Part shown: one piece after another, positions 1-6,979 of the stretch
How the letters are laid out: every line of letters starts with the position of its first letter
How positions within the stretch are numbered: position 1 is the first letter of the stretch
From: an uncultured Methylococcaceae bacterium
GTDB lineage: Bacteria; Pseudomonadota; Gammaproteobacteria; Methylococcales; Methylomonadaceae
Assembly: GCA_903903765.1 (NCBI GenBank)
Contig: CAIVAH010000208.1
Span: 1-13,941 of the forward strand
Direction: 5' to 3'
DNA: 13,941 bases
Made by a program: the position numbers and the translations under genes
Notes under the pieces: generated by a model
What the model was told of the DNA's origin: nothing
Databases searched by the model: none
Seen by the model: only the letters and a program-made list of their open reading frames with translations

Positions 1-22
1 AACTTAAAAAGTTAATTTTTTT
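1..22 (+). terminator. Possible terminator end at window edge
   Basis: A 5-bp inverted repeat (AACTT at 1-5, AAGTT at 9-13) is followed by AA and a run of eight T. This looks like the 3' part of a rho-independent terminator for a rightward gene outside the window. The stem could extend beyond the left edge, so its strength cannot be judged. Confidence 0.3.
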
Positions 23-268
23 TAAAATACTGCCCTTTGGGGTAATTGTTTTATTGTTAAGAGTCTTTAGACTATCCACCATAGACTTTACAAAAGAATT
101 AAATGTCTAGCTAAATAAATAGTTTTAATAGCTTCAATTTATTTTCTAGTTGAATAATTGCATATGTAGAGTCGATTAATGGTTTGACTTTCTATAGCAA
201 GCAGAGAGTTAATTATTGTTTTTGTGGCCTTGGATTTTACGTCCAGTCAATAATGAGGTGGATAAATT

Positions 269-526
269 ATGTTAAGAGTAAGTAGATTAGCTGAAGAAGA
301 AAGATTAACTTTAGAAAATATGAAAAAATATCATCCAGGTAATATGCCAAGAATGAGAGCGCATGCAATTTTGTTAAGTGATACAGGTTTTGAAGTGCAA
401 GAATTAGCTCAAATATTTAATGCTTGTAGACAAACCACAGCGACTTGGTTGCGATCATGGGAAAAGAAAGGGGTTTGCGGATTATTAGATAAACCGCGTA
501 GTGGTCGTCCTCGTAAGGCGGCATAA
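269..526 (+). CDS. Stand-alone IS630-type helix-turn-helix protein (85 aa)
   Basis: Small basic protein resembling the N-terminal DNA-binding part of IS630-family transposases. Residues about 28-70 form a homeodomain-like HTH (RMRAHAILLSDTGF, then VQELAQIFNACRQTTATWLR), followed by the typical linker GLLDKPRSGRPRK (residues about 71-83). The protein stops there: the DDE catalytic domain of roughly 200 or more residues expected in IS630 is absent, and neither other forward frame after the stop shows DDE-like sequence. The ATG is supported by a GAGGTGG Shine-Dalgarno at 255-261. A hairpin at 606-633 lies about 80 bp downstream. It is either a decayed transposase fragment or a maintained small DNA-binding protein; the intact frame, good RBS and own terminator leave the second possible. 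No function can be assigned beyond probable DNA binding. Confidence 0.65.
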   Translation: MLRVSRLAEEERLTLENMKKYHPGNMPRMRAHAILLSDTGFEVQELAQIFNACRQTTATWLRSWEKKGVCGLLDKPRSGRPRKAA

Positions 527-605
527 CTACTGTGTTAGTCCCTGTTTTGCTGGAACAAGTTTTTGTTTTAATCAGTTGCTATGAAATAAGTGTAGCGAAT
601 CAATA

Positions 606-633
606 AGCGGGATAGTGAGTCAGTTATCCCGTT
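606..633. terminator. Bidirectional hairpin terminator between convergent genes
   Basis: CGGGATA (608-614) pairs with TATCCCG (625-631). The stem extends outward by a G-T and an A-T pair (606-607 with 632-633), with a 10-nt loop. It lies between the convergent HTH gene and the methyltransferase gene. The flanks are T-rich (TTCGTTGTTTG on the right) but have no clean U-tract, so termination is inferred. Confidence 0.5.
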
Positions 634-677
634 CGTTGTTTGATAAGGCATTATACTTTACTAAAATAAATTATTTA

Positions 678-1409
678 TCAAGGCTTTATGGCGGTTATTA
701 GAGCATTACCCTCTATACGATTGTTCACATTAATATGAATAAATCCCGCAGTTTGCATTTGTTGGAGGGCTGCGCTCTCCCTCATGATATGATCTTCTGA
801 TTCATCGTTGAATAAATGCACGATCCATTGCTCCAATAAATCGTTCCGACCCATAGGTGATAGCACTTTAAAATATTGACTTAGTTCTTTTTGAATTAAG
901 CGGGTATGTTGTCTTATATCATTTAAAGCGTATCTGTCTCCGTTTATGAACTGGCCGCTCGGTTTAAGTACCCGAAATATTTCTTGAATAACTTGCTCTC
1001 TGTAACTATTGAGAAAGTTATGTATTGTATAGGCAGAGGCAATAATATCAACACTATCATCTGCTAAGTTTTTGAGTGCGGTTAAAGCATCCTCACCACA
1101 AAAACTTAGCACATCCTCATCTACCCATTTTTTTAAATAGACTTTGGCTTGATCTTGCATGGTAGGTTCATTATCAATACTTAATATTTGCAACAGGCTT
1201 TTTCCAGATAACATGGCTAAGGTGGTGATGCCGGTACCCCCACCTAATTCCACCACTTGTAATGGTTTAGAAGCACTTGAATAATCATTGACAGTAATGC
1301 CAACTAACCGACTCATTTCGGTGGCTGCAGGACAAATTAAATGTAGCATGTCATATTCTTTGCCAATGACACTTGAGAACATGGCGTCAAACGGGGTTGC
1401 TTTGGTCAT
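678..1409 (-). CDS. Class I SAM-dependent methyltransferase (243 aa)
   Basis: Rossmann-fold methyltransferase of the UbiE/methyltransferase-11/25 type. Motif I is VVELGGGTG (residues 52-60), which binds S-adenosylmethionine. The acidic residue that usually contacts the ribose is D79 in SIDN. Motif IV-like DIIASAYTIHNF spans 121-132, and FRVLKPSGQFI (145-155) is the usual motif VI region. The substrate cannot be read from the sequence; UbiE-like quinone, small-molecule and tRNA-wobble roles are all open. It is the last gene of the rluC-HAD-sppA cluster, 25 bp after the sppA stop, so it is probably co-transcribed. No clear Shine-Dalgarno precedes the chosen ATG; an in-frame Met at residue 10 is an alternative start but also lacks one. 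Confidence 0.85.
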   Translation of the reverse strand: MTKATPFDAMFSSVIGKEYDMLHLICPAATEMSRLVGITVNDYSSASKPLQVVELGGGTGITTLAMLSGKSLLQILSIDNEPTMQDQAKVYLKKWVDEDVLSFCGEDALTALKNLADDSVDIIASAYTIHNFLNSYREQVIQEIFRVLKPSGQFINGDRYALNDIRQHTRLIQKELSQYFKVLSPMGRNDLLEQWIVHLFNDESEDHIMRESAALQQMQTAGFIHINVNNRIEGNALITAIKP

Positions 1410-1434
1410 AAGTATTTATTAATGTTTTGTGCGA

Positions 1435-2382
1435 TTAACGAATTGAGGGGCTTATAAGTAAGCTGCCTAGCGCTTGACCAAACGATGCACCTAACTTACC
1501 ACTCATTTTATCTAGAAAGCTTTTTTGTTGTGAGAAGTTTATTTGTTTTTCGGCTCCAATGATGGTTTTAGCTACAAAGTCATCGTTTCCGTAAGTGTCT
1601 GATATGCCGATTTTTACACTTTCTTCACCGGTCCATACTAAGCCAGAGAACATTTCAGGGGTTTCTTTTAAGCGATCACCGCGCCCATTTTTAACGGCAT
1701 TAATGAATTGTTGATGCACTTGATTTATTAGTGATTGCATGAATTGTGTTTCATCTGCTTTAGGTGGAGAAAATGGATCAAGCATCGCTTTATGGGTGCC
1801 AGCAGTTAAAAGTCTACGTTCAACACCCAGTTTTTGCATAACATCCACAAAGCCAAAGCCGTCCATAATAACGCCAATAGAGCCAATAAGACTTGATGGA
1901 TTCACAAATATTTTGTCAGTTGCTGAGGCAATGTAATAACAGCCCGAGGCGCAAATATCACTTACAACTGCATATATAGGTAAGTTCGGGTGTTCTTTTT
2001 TTATGTTTCTGATTTCTTCATAAACATAATTTGATTGTACTGGACTGCCTCCAGGTGAATTAGCATGTAAGATGATGCCTTTAGTTTGATCATCTTTAAC
2101 GGCATCTCTTAGGCTTTCGACAATATCAGCAGCATTGGCTTCCTTATCTTCAGCAATGGCTCCAGATATATCGATAACTGCGGTATGGTATTTGTCCTCT
2201 CCTCCAAAACTAGATTTTATTTTTGGATAAACACTCATGCCTAATAAACTAAATACATAAATAAAGAATAAGGATTTAAAGAAAATCCCCCATTTTCTAG
2301 AACGAGATTGTTCTTTGATAGAAGCTAACGCTATTTTTTCAATGACGTTATATTCCCATTTGCTATCTTGATTTTGATCCAT
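1435..2382 (-). CDS. sppA: Signal peptide peptidase SppA, S49 family (315 aa)
   Basis: Inner-membrane serine protease that degrades signal peptides left after secretion. The first ~35 residues are charged and cytoplasmic, and a single membrane anchor lies at about 34-53 (FFKSLFFIYVFSLLGMSVYP). The S49 protease domain covers about 65-265. The conserved NSPGG stands at 108-112. The probable catalytic dyad is S146 (in CASGCYYIAS) and K198 (in GTHKAMLDPF), spaced like the Ser147/Lys199 pair of Bacillus SppA. At 315 residues it is the short, single-domain form rather than the ~618-residue tandem form of E. coli. The start is supported by TAAGG overlapping the stop of the upstream HAD gene, about 10 nt before the ATG. 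It lies 12 bp after the HAD gene and 25 bp before the methyltransferase gene. Confidence 0.93.
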   Translation of the reverse strand: MDQNQDSKWEYNVIEKIALASIKEQSRSRKWGIFFKSLFFIYVFSLLGMSVYPKIKSSFGGEDKYHTAVIDISGAIAEDKEANAADIVESLRDAVKDDQTKGIILHANSPGGSPVQSNYVYEEIRNIKKEHPNLPIYAVVSDICASGCYYIASATDKIFVNPSSLIGSIGVIMDGFGFVDVMQKLGVERRLLTAGTHKAMLDPFSPPKADETQFMQSLINQVHQQFINAVKNGRGDRLKETPEMFSGLVWTGEESVKIGISDTYGNDDFVAKTIIGAEKQINFSQQKSFLDKMSGKLGASFGQALGSLLISPSIR

Positions 2383-2394
2383 AACTTGTTAACC

Positions 2395-3042
2395 TTAAAT
2401 AAAATTCAGTAAGTCGGTGGGTTGATTTAAGCATAATAAAGGCTTAAAGGGTTTTAGCAGTTCTTGTGGTTGTGCGCCACATGTGACAGCAATTGCAGGT
2501 ATTTGGGCATTTTGTGCCATTTGTAAGTCGAAAACAGAATCTCCCACCATTAAACAACGCTCTTTGCTAACTTGTGTTTGGTTAATAATATCTAACAGCA
2601 TTTTTGGGTCAGGTTTTGAAATTGTTTCATCTGCGCAGCGTGTAACGCAAAATAAATCTTCAGTTTGGGTGGTTTTTAGCGCGTCTTGTAAGCCTGATCT
2701 GGTTTTTCCAGTCGCAATAGCAAGTTGGTAACCGTTAGTTTTTAACGTGATAAGCATGTCTTTTACCCCTGGAAATAGATCGTTCGCATTCAGTTGCCTA
2801 GATAAAAAATGGGCTCTGTAGCGATCAACTAACAGGTTTTGTAATTTGCTGTCGGCATTCGGATATAGCCGTGCTATGGCTCTAGATGTGCTTAGGCCAA
2901 TTACGTTTTTTGTGGCTTGTGCTTCAGGTATGGGGCAGTGATAGTCAAGCCCTGCTTTTTGGAGGCATTCACAGATCCAATCAATCGAATTCATGAGCGT
3001 GCCGTCCCAATCGAAAATTATTAAATCAAAGCGTTGCTGCAT
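2395..3042 (-). CDS. HAD-IA phosphatase, phosphoglycolate phosphatase-like (215 aa)
   Basis: Soluble haloacid dehalogenase-superfamily hydrolase with all four motifs. Motif I is DWDGTLMNS with nucleophile D11 and acid/base D13; motif II is T111 in IATGKT; motif III is K143 in ISKPDP; motif IV is VGDSVFDL with D168 and D172. A small helical cap falls between about 18 and 90, giving the Gph-like IA class. The substrate is not determined; phosphoglycolate or another sugar or sugar-alcohol phosphate is plausible. Its ATG lies inside the 3' end of rluC (17-bp overlap) and no Shine-Dalgarno is visible, so it is probably translated by coupling to rluC. A HAD gene between rluC and sppA is found in other gammaproteobacteria such as Pseudomonas, which suggests a conserved operon. 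Confidence 0.9.
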   Translation of the reverse strand: MQQRFDLIIFDWDGTLMNSIDWICECLQKAGLDYHCPIPEAQATKNVIGLSTSRAIARLYPNADSKLQNLLVDRYRAHFLSRQLNANDLFPGVKDMLITLKTNGYQLAIATGKTRSGLQDALKTTQTEDLFCVTRCADETISKPDPKMLLDIINQTQVSKERCLMVGDSVFDLQMAQNAQIPAIAVTCGAQPQELLKPFKPLLCLNQPTDLLNFI

Positions 3043-3982
3043 TTTTTAATAAGTGCGTCAAATCGTGGGGGAGAGGTGCACAAATAGTCATTTTAACTTC
3101 AGTAACCGGATGCGCAAATTGTAAGGTTTCTGCATGTAAAAACATACGCTTACAACCTTTATTTTTAAAAGCTTTATTCACACTATCTATGCCATAACGT
3201 TCATCACCAATCAATGGATGACCTAAGCTTGCTGCATGAACTCTAATTTGATGGGTGCGGCCGGTTTTAGGTGACGCTTCAACTAAAGTGGCATCAGGAA
3301 AGCTTTGTAAGCGAGTAAATAAGGTTTCTGCGGCTTTGCCAGCTTGGCTTATTACTACGATGCGTTCACCGCCTTTACTGATGTTTTTTAATAAAGGTGC
3401 ATTAACAACGAGTTTTTTTCTTGCCCATTGTCCCGCCAACAAAGCTTGGTAGGTTTTTTGGATTTGGTTGTTACGGAATAATGCCTGTAGGAGGCGTAAA
3501 GCACTTCGTTTTTTGGCGATTAATAAGCAGCCTGAAGTATCTTTGTCTAAACGATGCACGAGCTCTAAGAAGCGTGCCTCGGGTCTTATGAGTCTTAAGC
3601 CTTCAATAATCCCAGAGCTGACGCCACTGCCACCATGTACGGCAAAGCCAGCAGGTTTATTAATTATAAGAAAGCCGTCATCTTCGTATAAAATGCCTTT
3701 TTCTAGAGCCTCTTGCAAGCCTTGTGGAACATAATACTCTTCACTGCGTTCTGCGACTCTAATCGGAGGGATTCTAATGATATCTCCAGCGATTAATCTG
3801 TATTTAACGTCACTGCGGCCTTTATTTACGCGGACTTCGCCTTTTCTTACCAGTCGGTAAATTCTGCTCTTAGGCACACCTTTAAGGCGGGCTATTAGAA
3901 AATTGTCTAGGCGTTGGTCACAGTTGTCGGCGTTTATTTCAACATAGACTACTTGTGGTGTTGGGTTTTCTAGTATACTCAT
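3026..3982 (-). CDS. rluC: 23S rRNA pseudouridine synthase RluC (318 aa)
   Basis: RluA/RluC-family pseudouridine synthase; in E. coli RluC modifies U955, U2504 and U2580 of 23S rRNA. An S4 RNA-binding domain covers about 22-80 (RLDNFLIARLKGVPKSRIYR, then KGEVRVNKGR). The catalytic domain starts near residue 98. The signature HRLDKDTSGCLL (143-154) carries the catalytic D146, and GRTHQIRVH is present downstream. Its length matches E. coli RluC (319 aa). Assignment to RluC rather than RluD or RluA rests on the N-terminal S4 domain, the length, and the position divergent from rne, as in E. coli and Pseudomonas. It is the first gene of the leftward operon. No Shine-Dalgarno is seen, and the best promoter would give a leader of only about 8 nt. 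Confidence 0.93.
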   Translation of the reverse strand: MSILENPTPQVVYVEINADNCDQRLDNFLIARLKGVPKSRIYRLVRKGEVRVNKGRSDVKYRLIAGDIIRIPPIRVAERSEEYYVPQGLQEALEKGILYEDDGFLIINKPAGFAVHGGSGVSSGIIEGLRLIRPEARFLELVHRLDKDTSGCLLIAKKRSALRLLQALFRNNQIQKTYQALLAGQWARKKLVVNAPLLKNISKGGERIVVISQAGKAAETLFTRLQSFPDATLVEASPKTGRTHQIRVHAASLGHPLIGDERYGIDSVNKAFKNKGCKRMFLHAETLQFAHPVTEVKMTICAPLPHDLTHLLKNAATL

Positions 3983-3997
3983 GGTATAAATAATAAC

Positions 3998-4025
3998 AGT
4001 ATAGCGCGATAAATGATGCTTTAAA
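3998..4025 (-). promoter_or_regulatory. Putative sigma70 promoter of the rluC operon
   Basis: On the minus strand, TATACT (3998-4003, 5 of 6 to consensus) is preceded by TTTAAA (4020-4025, 4 of 6) with a 16-bp spacer. The predicted start near 3991 lies only about 8 nt before the rluC ATG, implying a nearly leaderless mRNA, which fits the missing Shine-Dalgarno. Inferred from sequence only. Confidence 0.45.
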
Positions 4026-4026
4026 A

Positions 4027-4055
4027 TTGAAGTAATTCAATAAGGTTGTTATATT
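4027..4055 (+). promoter_or_regulatory. Putative sigma70 promoter of rne
   Basis: TTGAAG (4027-4032) and TATATT (4050-4055) are separated by exactly 17 bp, a good sigma70 match. Transcription would start near 4062, giving an rne leader of about 420 nt. Its -35 box is next to the -35 box of the divergent rluC promoter, separated by one base. Confidence 0.55.
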
Positions 4056-4083
4056 AGGCTAGTTTTTAAATAAACGCCTATAC

Positions 4084-4121
4084 AGCTCGGCAAGTTTCAT
4101 TGAAGAAACTGTCTAAGAGCT
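4084..4121 (+). promoter_or_regulatory. Two-part hairpin in the rne leader
   Basis: An outer 5-bp stem AGCTC/GAGCT (4084-4088, 4117-4121) encloses a 6-bp stem AGTTTC/GAAACT (4093-4098, 4105-4110). The internal loop is asymmetric (4 nt and 6 nt) and the apical loop is 6 nt. It would lie about 20 nt from the predicted 5' end. It is the most compact structured element of the leader and the best candidate for an RNase E-sensing hairpin. Confidence 0.45.
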
Positions 4122-4396
4122 ATTAAATGGAAGTTGAAATAGCACCATTTGCGTGATCAATACTCCATTATACGATTTTCGGGTTCATCGTTCGACCCTA
4201 GATGCACGATTTTTTAACACTTGCTTAAAACAGAATTTACCACAAAAGACTGTAAAAATTAAATTAGCATCTGTTTGCGCTGACTGACTGGATTCATAAG
4301 ATTGAAACCACATATATTTTACTAAGCGCACAGATGGATGGAACATAAGACCATAGAAACTAAGCTGATCGTGTCAAAGACATAGCGCTCTTTGTT

Positions 4397-4402
4397 TATA
4401 AT
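4397..4402 (+). promoter_or_regulatory. Possible second rne promoter (-10 only)
   Basis: A perfect TATAAT lies 81 bp before the rne ATG. No good -35 hexamer sits 16-18 bp upstream (TCAAAG at 4374-4379 is the best at 17 bp). If used, it would give a leader of about 75 nt that skips the upstream hairpins. E. coli rne also has several promoters. Confidence 0.25.
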
Positions 4403-4483
4403 GCCACTAAATTTGATGCAATAAGAAGTATAGTCTAGTTCAGTAAAATCTGAGAATGGAGCAGGTAACAACAAGGATAAAAT

Positions 4484-6964
4484 ATGAAAAGAATGCTTAT
4501 CAATGCTACGCAGGCTGAAGAACTGCGAGTTGCTTTGGTAGACGGTCAAAAACTATATGATTTTGACATTGAAATCCCTTCAAAAGAACAAAAAAAATCC
4601 AATATCTATAAAGGTATAATCACTCGAGTAGAGCCAAGTTTAGAAGCTGCTTTTGTCAATTATGGCGCTGAAAAACATGGTTTTTTGCCTTTTAAAGAAA
4701 TCTCCCCACTTTATCGTCAACCTCAAGAACCTACTGAAGACGGACGTCGTCCTGCTATCAAGGATGTTATCAAAGAAGGCCAAGAAATCATCGTTCAGAT
4801 TGAAAAAGAAGAACGAGGTAATAAAGGTGCTGCTTTAACTACTTATATTAGTTTAGCGGGTACTTATTTGGTATTGATGCCTAATAATCCTAAAGCGGGA
4901 GGAATTTCAAGGCGTATTGAAGGCGAAACGCGAAGTGATTTGCGTGAAGTTATGGCCTCTTTAGTGATTCCTGATACCATGGGATTGATTGTAAGAACTG
5001 CAGGTTGTGGTAAAAATGCTGAAGAATTGCAATGGGATCTAAACTATTTATTGCAACTTTGGGAAGCAATTGAGCGTTCGTCTACGGAGCAAAAAGCGCC
5101 ATTCTTAGTTTTTCAAGAAAGTAACGTCATTATCAGAGCATTACGTGATCATTTACGTGGCAATATTGATGAAATATTGATTGATAATGAAGATTCTTTT
5201 AGATTGGTGCAAGATTTCTTAAAAGAAGTCATGCCGCATTTTTTACCTAAAGCAAAGTTATATCAAGATGCAGTGCCATTATTTAGCCGTTATCAGATTG
5301 AGTCACAAATTGAAGTGGCCTACTGCCGAGAAGTGTCATTACCTTCAGGGGGATCAATAGTTATTGATCATACTGAAGCTTTAACATCTATCGATATTAA
5401 CTCAGCCCGTGCGACTAAAGGCAGTGATATTGAAGAAACTGCTTTAAATACCAATCTTGAAGCTGCTGACGAGATTGCTCGTCAATTAAGATTGCGTGAC
5501 TTGGGTGGCTTATTTGTTATTGATTTTATTGATATGTTATCCAATAAGAATCAACGTACAGTTGAAAACCATCTTCGAGATGCTTTAAAAATTGATCGAG
5601 CCCGTATACAAACTAGTCGTATTTCTCGCTTTGGTTTACTGGAAATGTCGCGTCAAAGAATGCGTCCATCGTTGGGTGATGCAACTCAATTACCTTGTCC
5701 GCGTTGTAAAGGGCAGGGAACTATCCGTAATGTTGAGTCTGTGGCACTTTCTGTCTTAAGAGTTCTTGAAGAAGAGGCTATGAAAAAGGGCACAGACAAG
5801 GTTATAGCACATTTACCAATCGAATGTGCGACGTTCTTGTTAAATGAAAAACGTCATGCGATTGAGCAAATAGAAACGCGTTTGAAAGTTGGTATTATTG
5901 TATTACCTAGTAAACATCTTGAAACTCCAGCTTATGATATTGAGAGAATTAAAGAGAAAGAATTTGTTGATGAAAAACCTAGTTATATGCAAATTAAGGC
6001 AGAAGAAATTGCTATTCCCGAATTTGCACAGCAAGTAAAGCCAAAAATAGAAAAAGCAGCTGTAAAAGAGTTTATGCATGATTCTCCTGCGCCAGCTCAA
6101 ACTAAGAATGAATCAGCCAGTTTAATTAAACGTTTTTGGGAAAAACTGGTCGGTTCAAGTTCAACTGAACCAGAAGTTAAAGCTGTTCCCGCGCCAGTAG
6201 TGGAGAAAGTAAATAATTTCGAAGATGGTGCTTCTGGCAATAGAAATCGTAATAACAGACGCGGTAGAAATGGTCAAAGAAATCAAGATAACCGTAATAA
6301 TAGACCACAGCAGGATAGAAATAAGGTTTCTGAAGCAACAATTCCAGCTCGTAATGAAACTAAAGATAATAAAGATGTCGTTGACAACAATGAAGTGACT
6401 TCTGAAGTTAAAGAACCACGTCAAAACCGTAAGATGCGTGGCAGAGGTCGTAATGTAAGACGAAATCTTGCACCAGTGAGTGATAAAGATGAAGAAGTTA
6501 GTATGGATTCTGTTTCTGCAGAGTTGGAATCAATAGTCACTAATGAACCCCCTAATACACCTAATTTTGATTCGGTTGTGGCAAATGAAGTAGTGGCGGT
6601 GGCGACCGAAGATCAAGCAACCGGAGTAGAAAAAAGAAATTCTAATCGTAGGGGCCCTAATCGTAGACGTCCACGTAACCCTAATTATAAGAAACCAGAT
6701 GTGTATAACAATCAGGAAAGTAATTTTACCTCATCAGACGCGCAAGCTACAGAGTCGGGATATGAGTCTAATGCTGCGCCGGAATATCTGGCTCCGGTTG
6801 TTGTAACGCAACAAACAGCACCAACTCAGGTTTTTGAGCCTGCTCCAGAGCCAGTTAAAGTACCAGAATATGTGGCCCCTGTTGTGGTAAACATAGAAGT
6901 TCCCGTTAAGGAAGTGTCTATGCGAGTTGAAGTTGTTCCAGTAAAGCCTGATCCTGAAGTTTAA
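4484..6964 (+). CDS. rne: Ribonuclease E (826 aa)
   Basis: Single-strand-specific endoribonuclease that starts mRNA decay, processes rRNA and tRNA precursors and scaffolds the degradosome at the inner membrane. Start MKRMLINATQ is typical, with AAGGAT at 4473-4478 as Shine-Dalgarno. The S1 domain covers about 36-120. The DNase I-like catalytic site has D304 (SIDINSARATKG) and D347 (LFVIDFIDM), and the zinc-link is CPRC (C405, C408); each is one residue later than in E. coli (D303, D346, C404, C407). After about 530 the protein is low-complexity. A probable amphipathic membrane-targeting helix is SLIKRFWEKLVGSS (546-559). Three Arg/Asn-rich RNA-binding blocks lie at about 586-613, 646-660 and 717-737, and a PEY(L/V)APVVV repeat at 766-774 and 794-802. 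It is shorter than E. coli RNase E (1061 aa), mainly in this tail. RNase G is excluded by the long C-terminal half. Confidence 0.97.
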   Translation: MKRMLINATQAEELRVALVDGQKLYDFDIEIPSKEQKKSNIYKGIITRVEPSLEAAFVNYGAEKHGFLPFKEISPLYRQPQEPTEDGRRPAIKDVIKEGQEIIVQIEKEERGNKGAALTTYISLAGTYLVLMPNNPKAGGISRRIEGETRSDLREVMASLVIPDTMGLIVRTAGCGKNAEELQWDLNYLLQLWEAIERSSTEQKAPFLVFQESNVIIRALRDHLRGNIDEILIDNEDSFRLVQDFLKEVMPHFLPKAKLYQDAVPLFSRYQIESQIEVAYCREVSLPSGGSIVIDHTEALTSIDINSARATKGSDIEETALNTNLEAADEIARQLRLRDLGGLFVIDFIDMLSNKNQRTVENHLRDALKIDRARIQTSRISRFGLLEMSRQRMRPSLGDATQLPCPRCKGQGTIRNVESVALSVLRVLEEEAMKKGTDKVIAHLPIECATFLLNEKRHAIEQIETRLKVGIIVLPSKHLETPAYDIERIKEKEFVDEKPSYMQIKAEEIAIPEFAQQVKPKIEKAAVKEFMHDSPAPAQTKNESASLIKRFWEKLVGSSSTEPEVKAVPAPVVEKVNNFEDGASGNRNRNNRRGRNGQRNQDNRNNRPQQDRNKVSEATIPARNETKDNKDVVDNNEVTSEVKEPRQNRKMRGRGRNVRRNLAPVSDKDEEVSMDSVSAELESIVTNEPPNTPNFDSVVANEVVAVATEDQATGVEKRNSNRRGPNRRRPRNPNYKKPDVYNNQESNFTSSDAQATESGYESNAAPEYLAPVVVTQQTAPTQVFEPAPEPVKVPEYVAPVVVNIEVPVKEVSMRVEVVPVKPDPEV

Positions 6965-6979
6965 TAAAATTCTTTACAA

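Larger units (their letters stand above)
4062..4483 (+). promoter_or_regulatory. Long structured 5' leader of rne
   Basis: This interval has no credible gene and lies between the inferred rne promoter and the rne ATG. It contains several inverted repeats: an inner stem AGTTTC/GAAACT (4093-4098 with 4105-4110) inside an outer stem AGCTC/GAGCT (4084-4088 with 4117-4121); GGGTT/GACCC (4181-4185 with 4194-4198); and CAAAGA/TCTTTG (4375-4380 with 4389-4394). In E. coli the rne 5' UTR is 361 nt long and its hairpins let RNase E cleave its own mRNA to set its level. A comparable feedback role here is inferred from position, length and foldability, not from matching the E. coli sequence. Confidence 0.5.

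Noticed and set aside
62..73. Palindrome AGTCT-TT-AGACT
   Set aside because: The stem is 5 bp with a 2-nt centre in AT-rich DNA with no linked gene; it could arise by chance.
527..677. Possible frameshifted remainder of an IS630 transposase after the HTH gene
   Set aside because: Both other forward frames were read and show no DDE-domain-like sequence; the stop follows a normal linker end.
4181..4198. GGGTTC...CGACCC resembling a tRNA T-arm
   Set aside because: No acceptor stem, D-arm or anticodon arm can be placed around it, and the loop is 8 nt with one wobble pair. It is kept only as a leader hairpin.
4322..4549. 75-aa minus-strand frame spanning the rne leader and start
   Set aside because: It has no recognisable domain and no Shine-Dalgarno, and it overlaps the rne start. 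The interval is better explained as an untranslated leader.
6161..6424. 87-aa Ile/Ser/Phe-rich frame on the minus strand, looking like a membrane protein
   Set aside because: It is the antisense of the Arg/Asn-rich RNase E tail; the hydrophobic composition is a by-product of that codon use.
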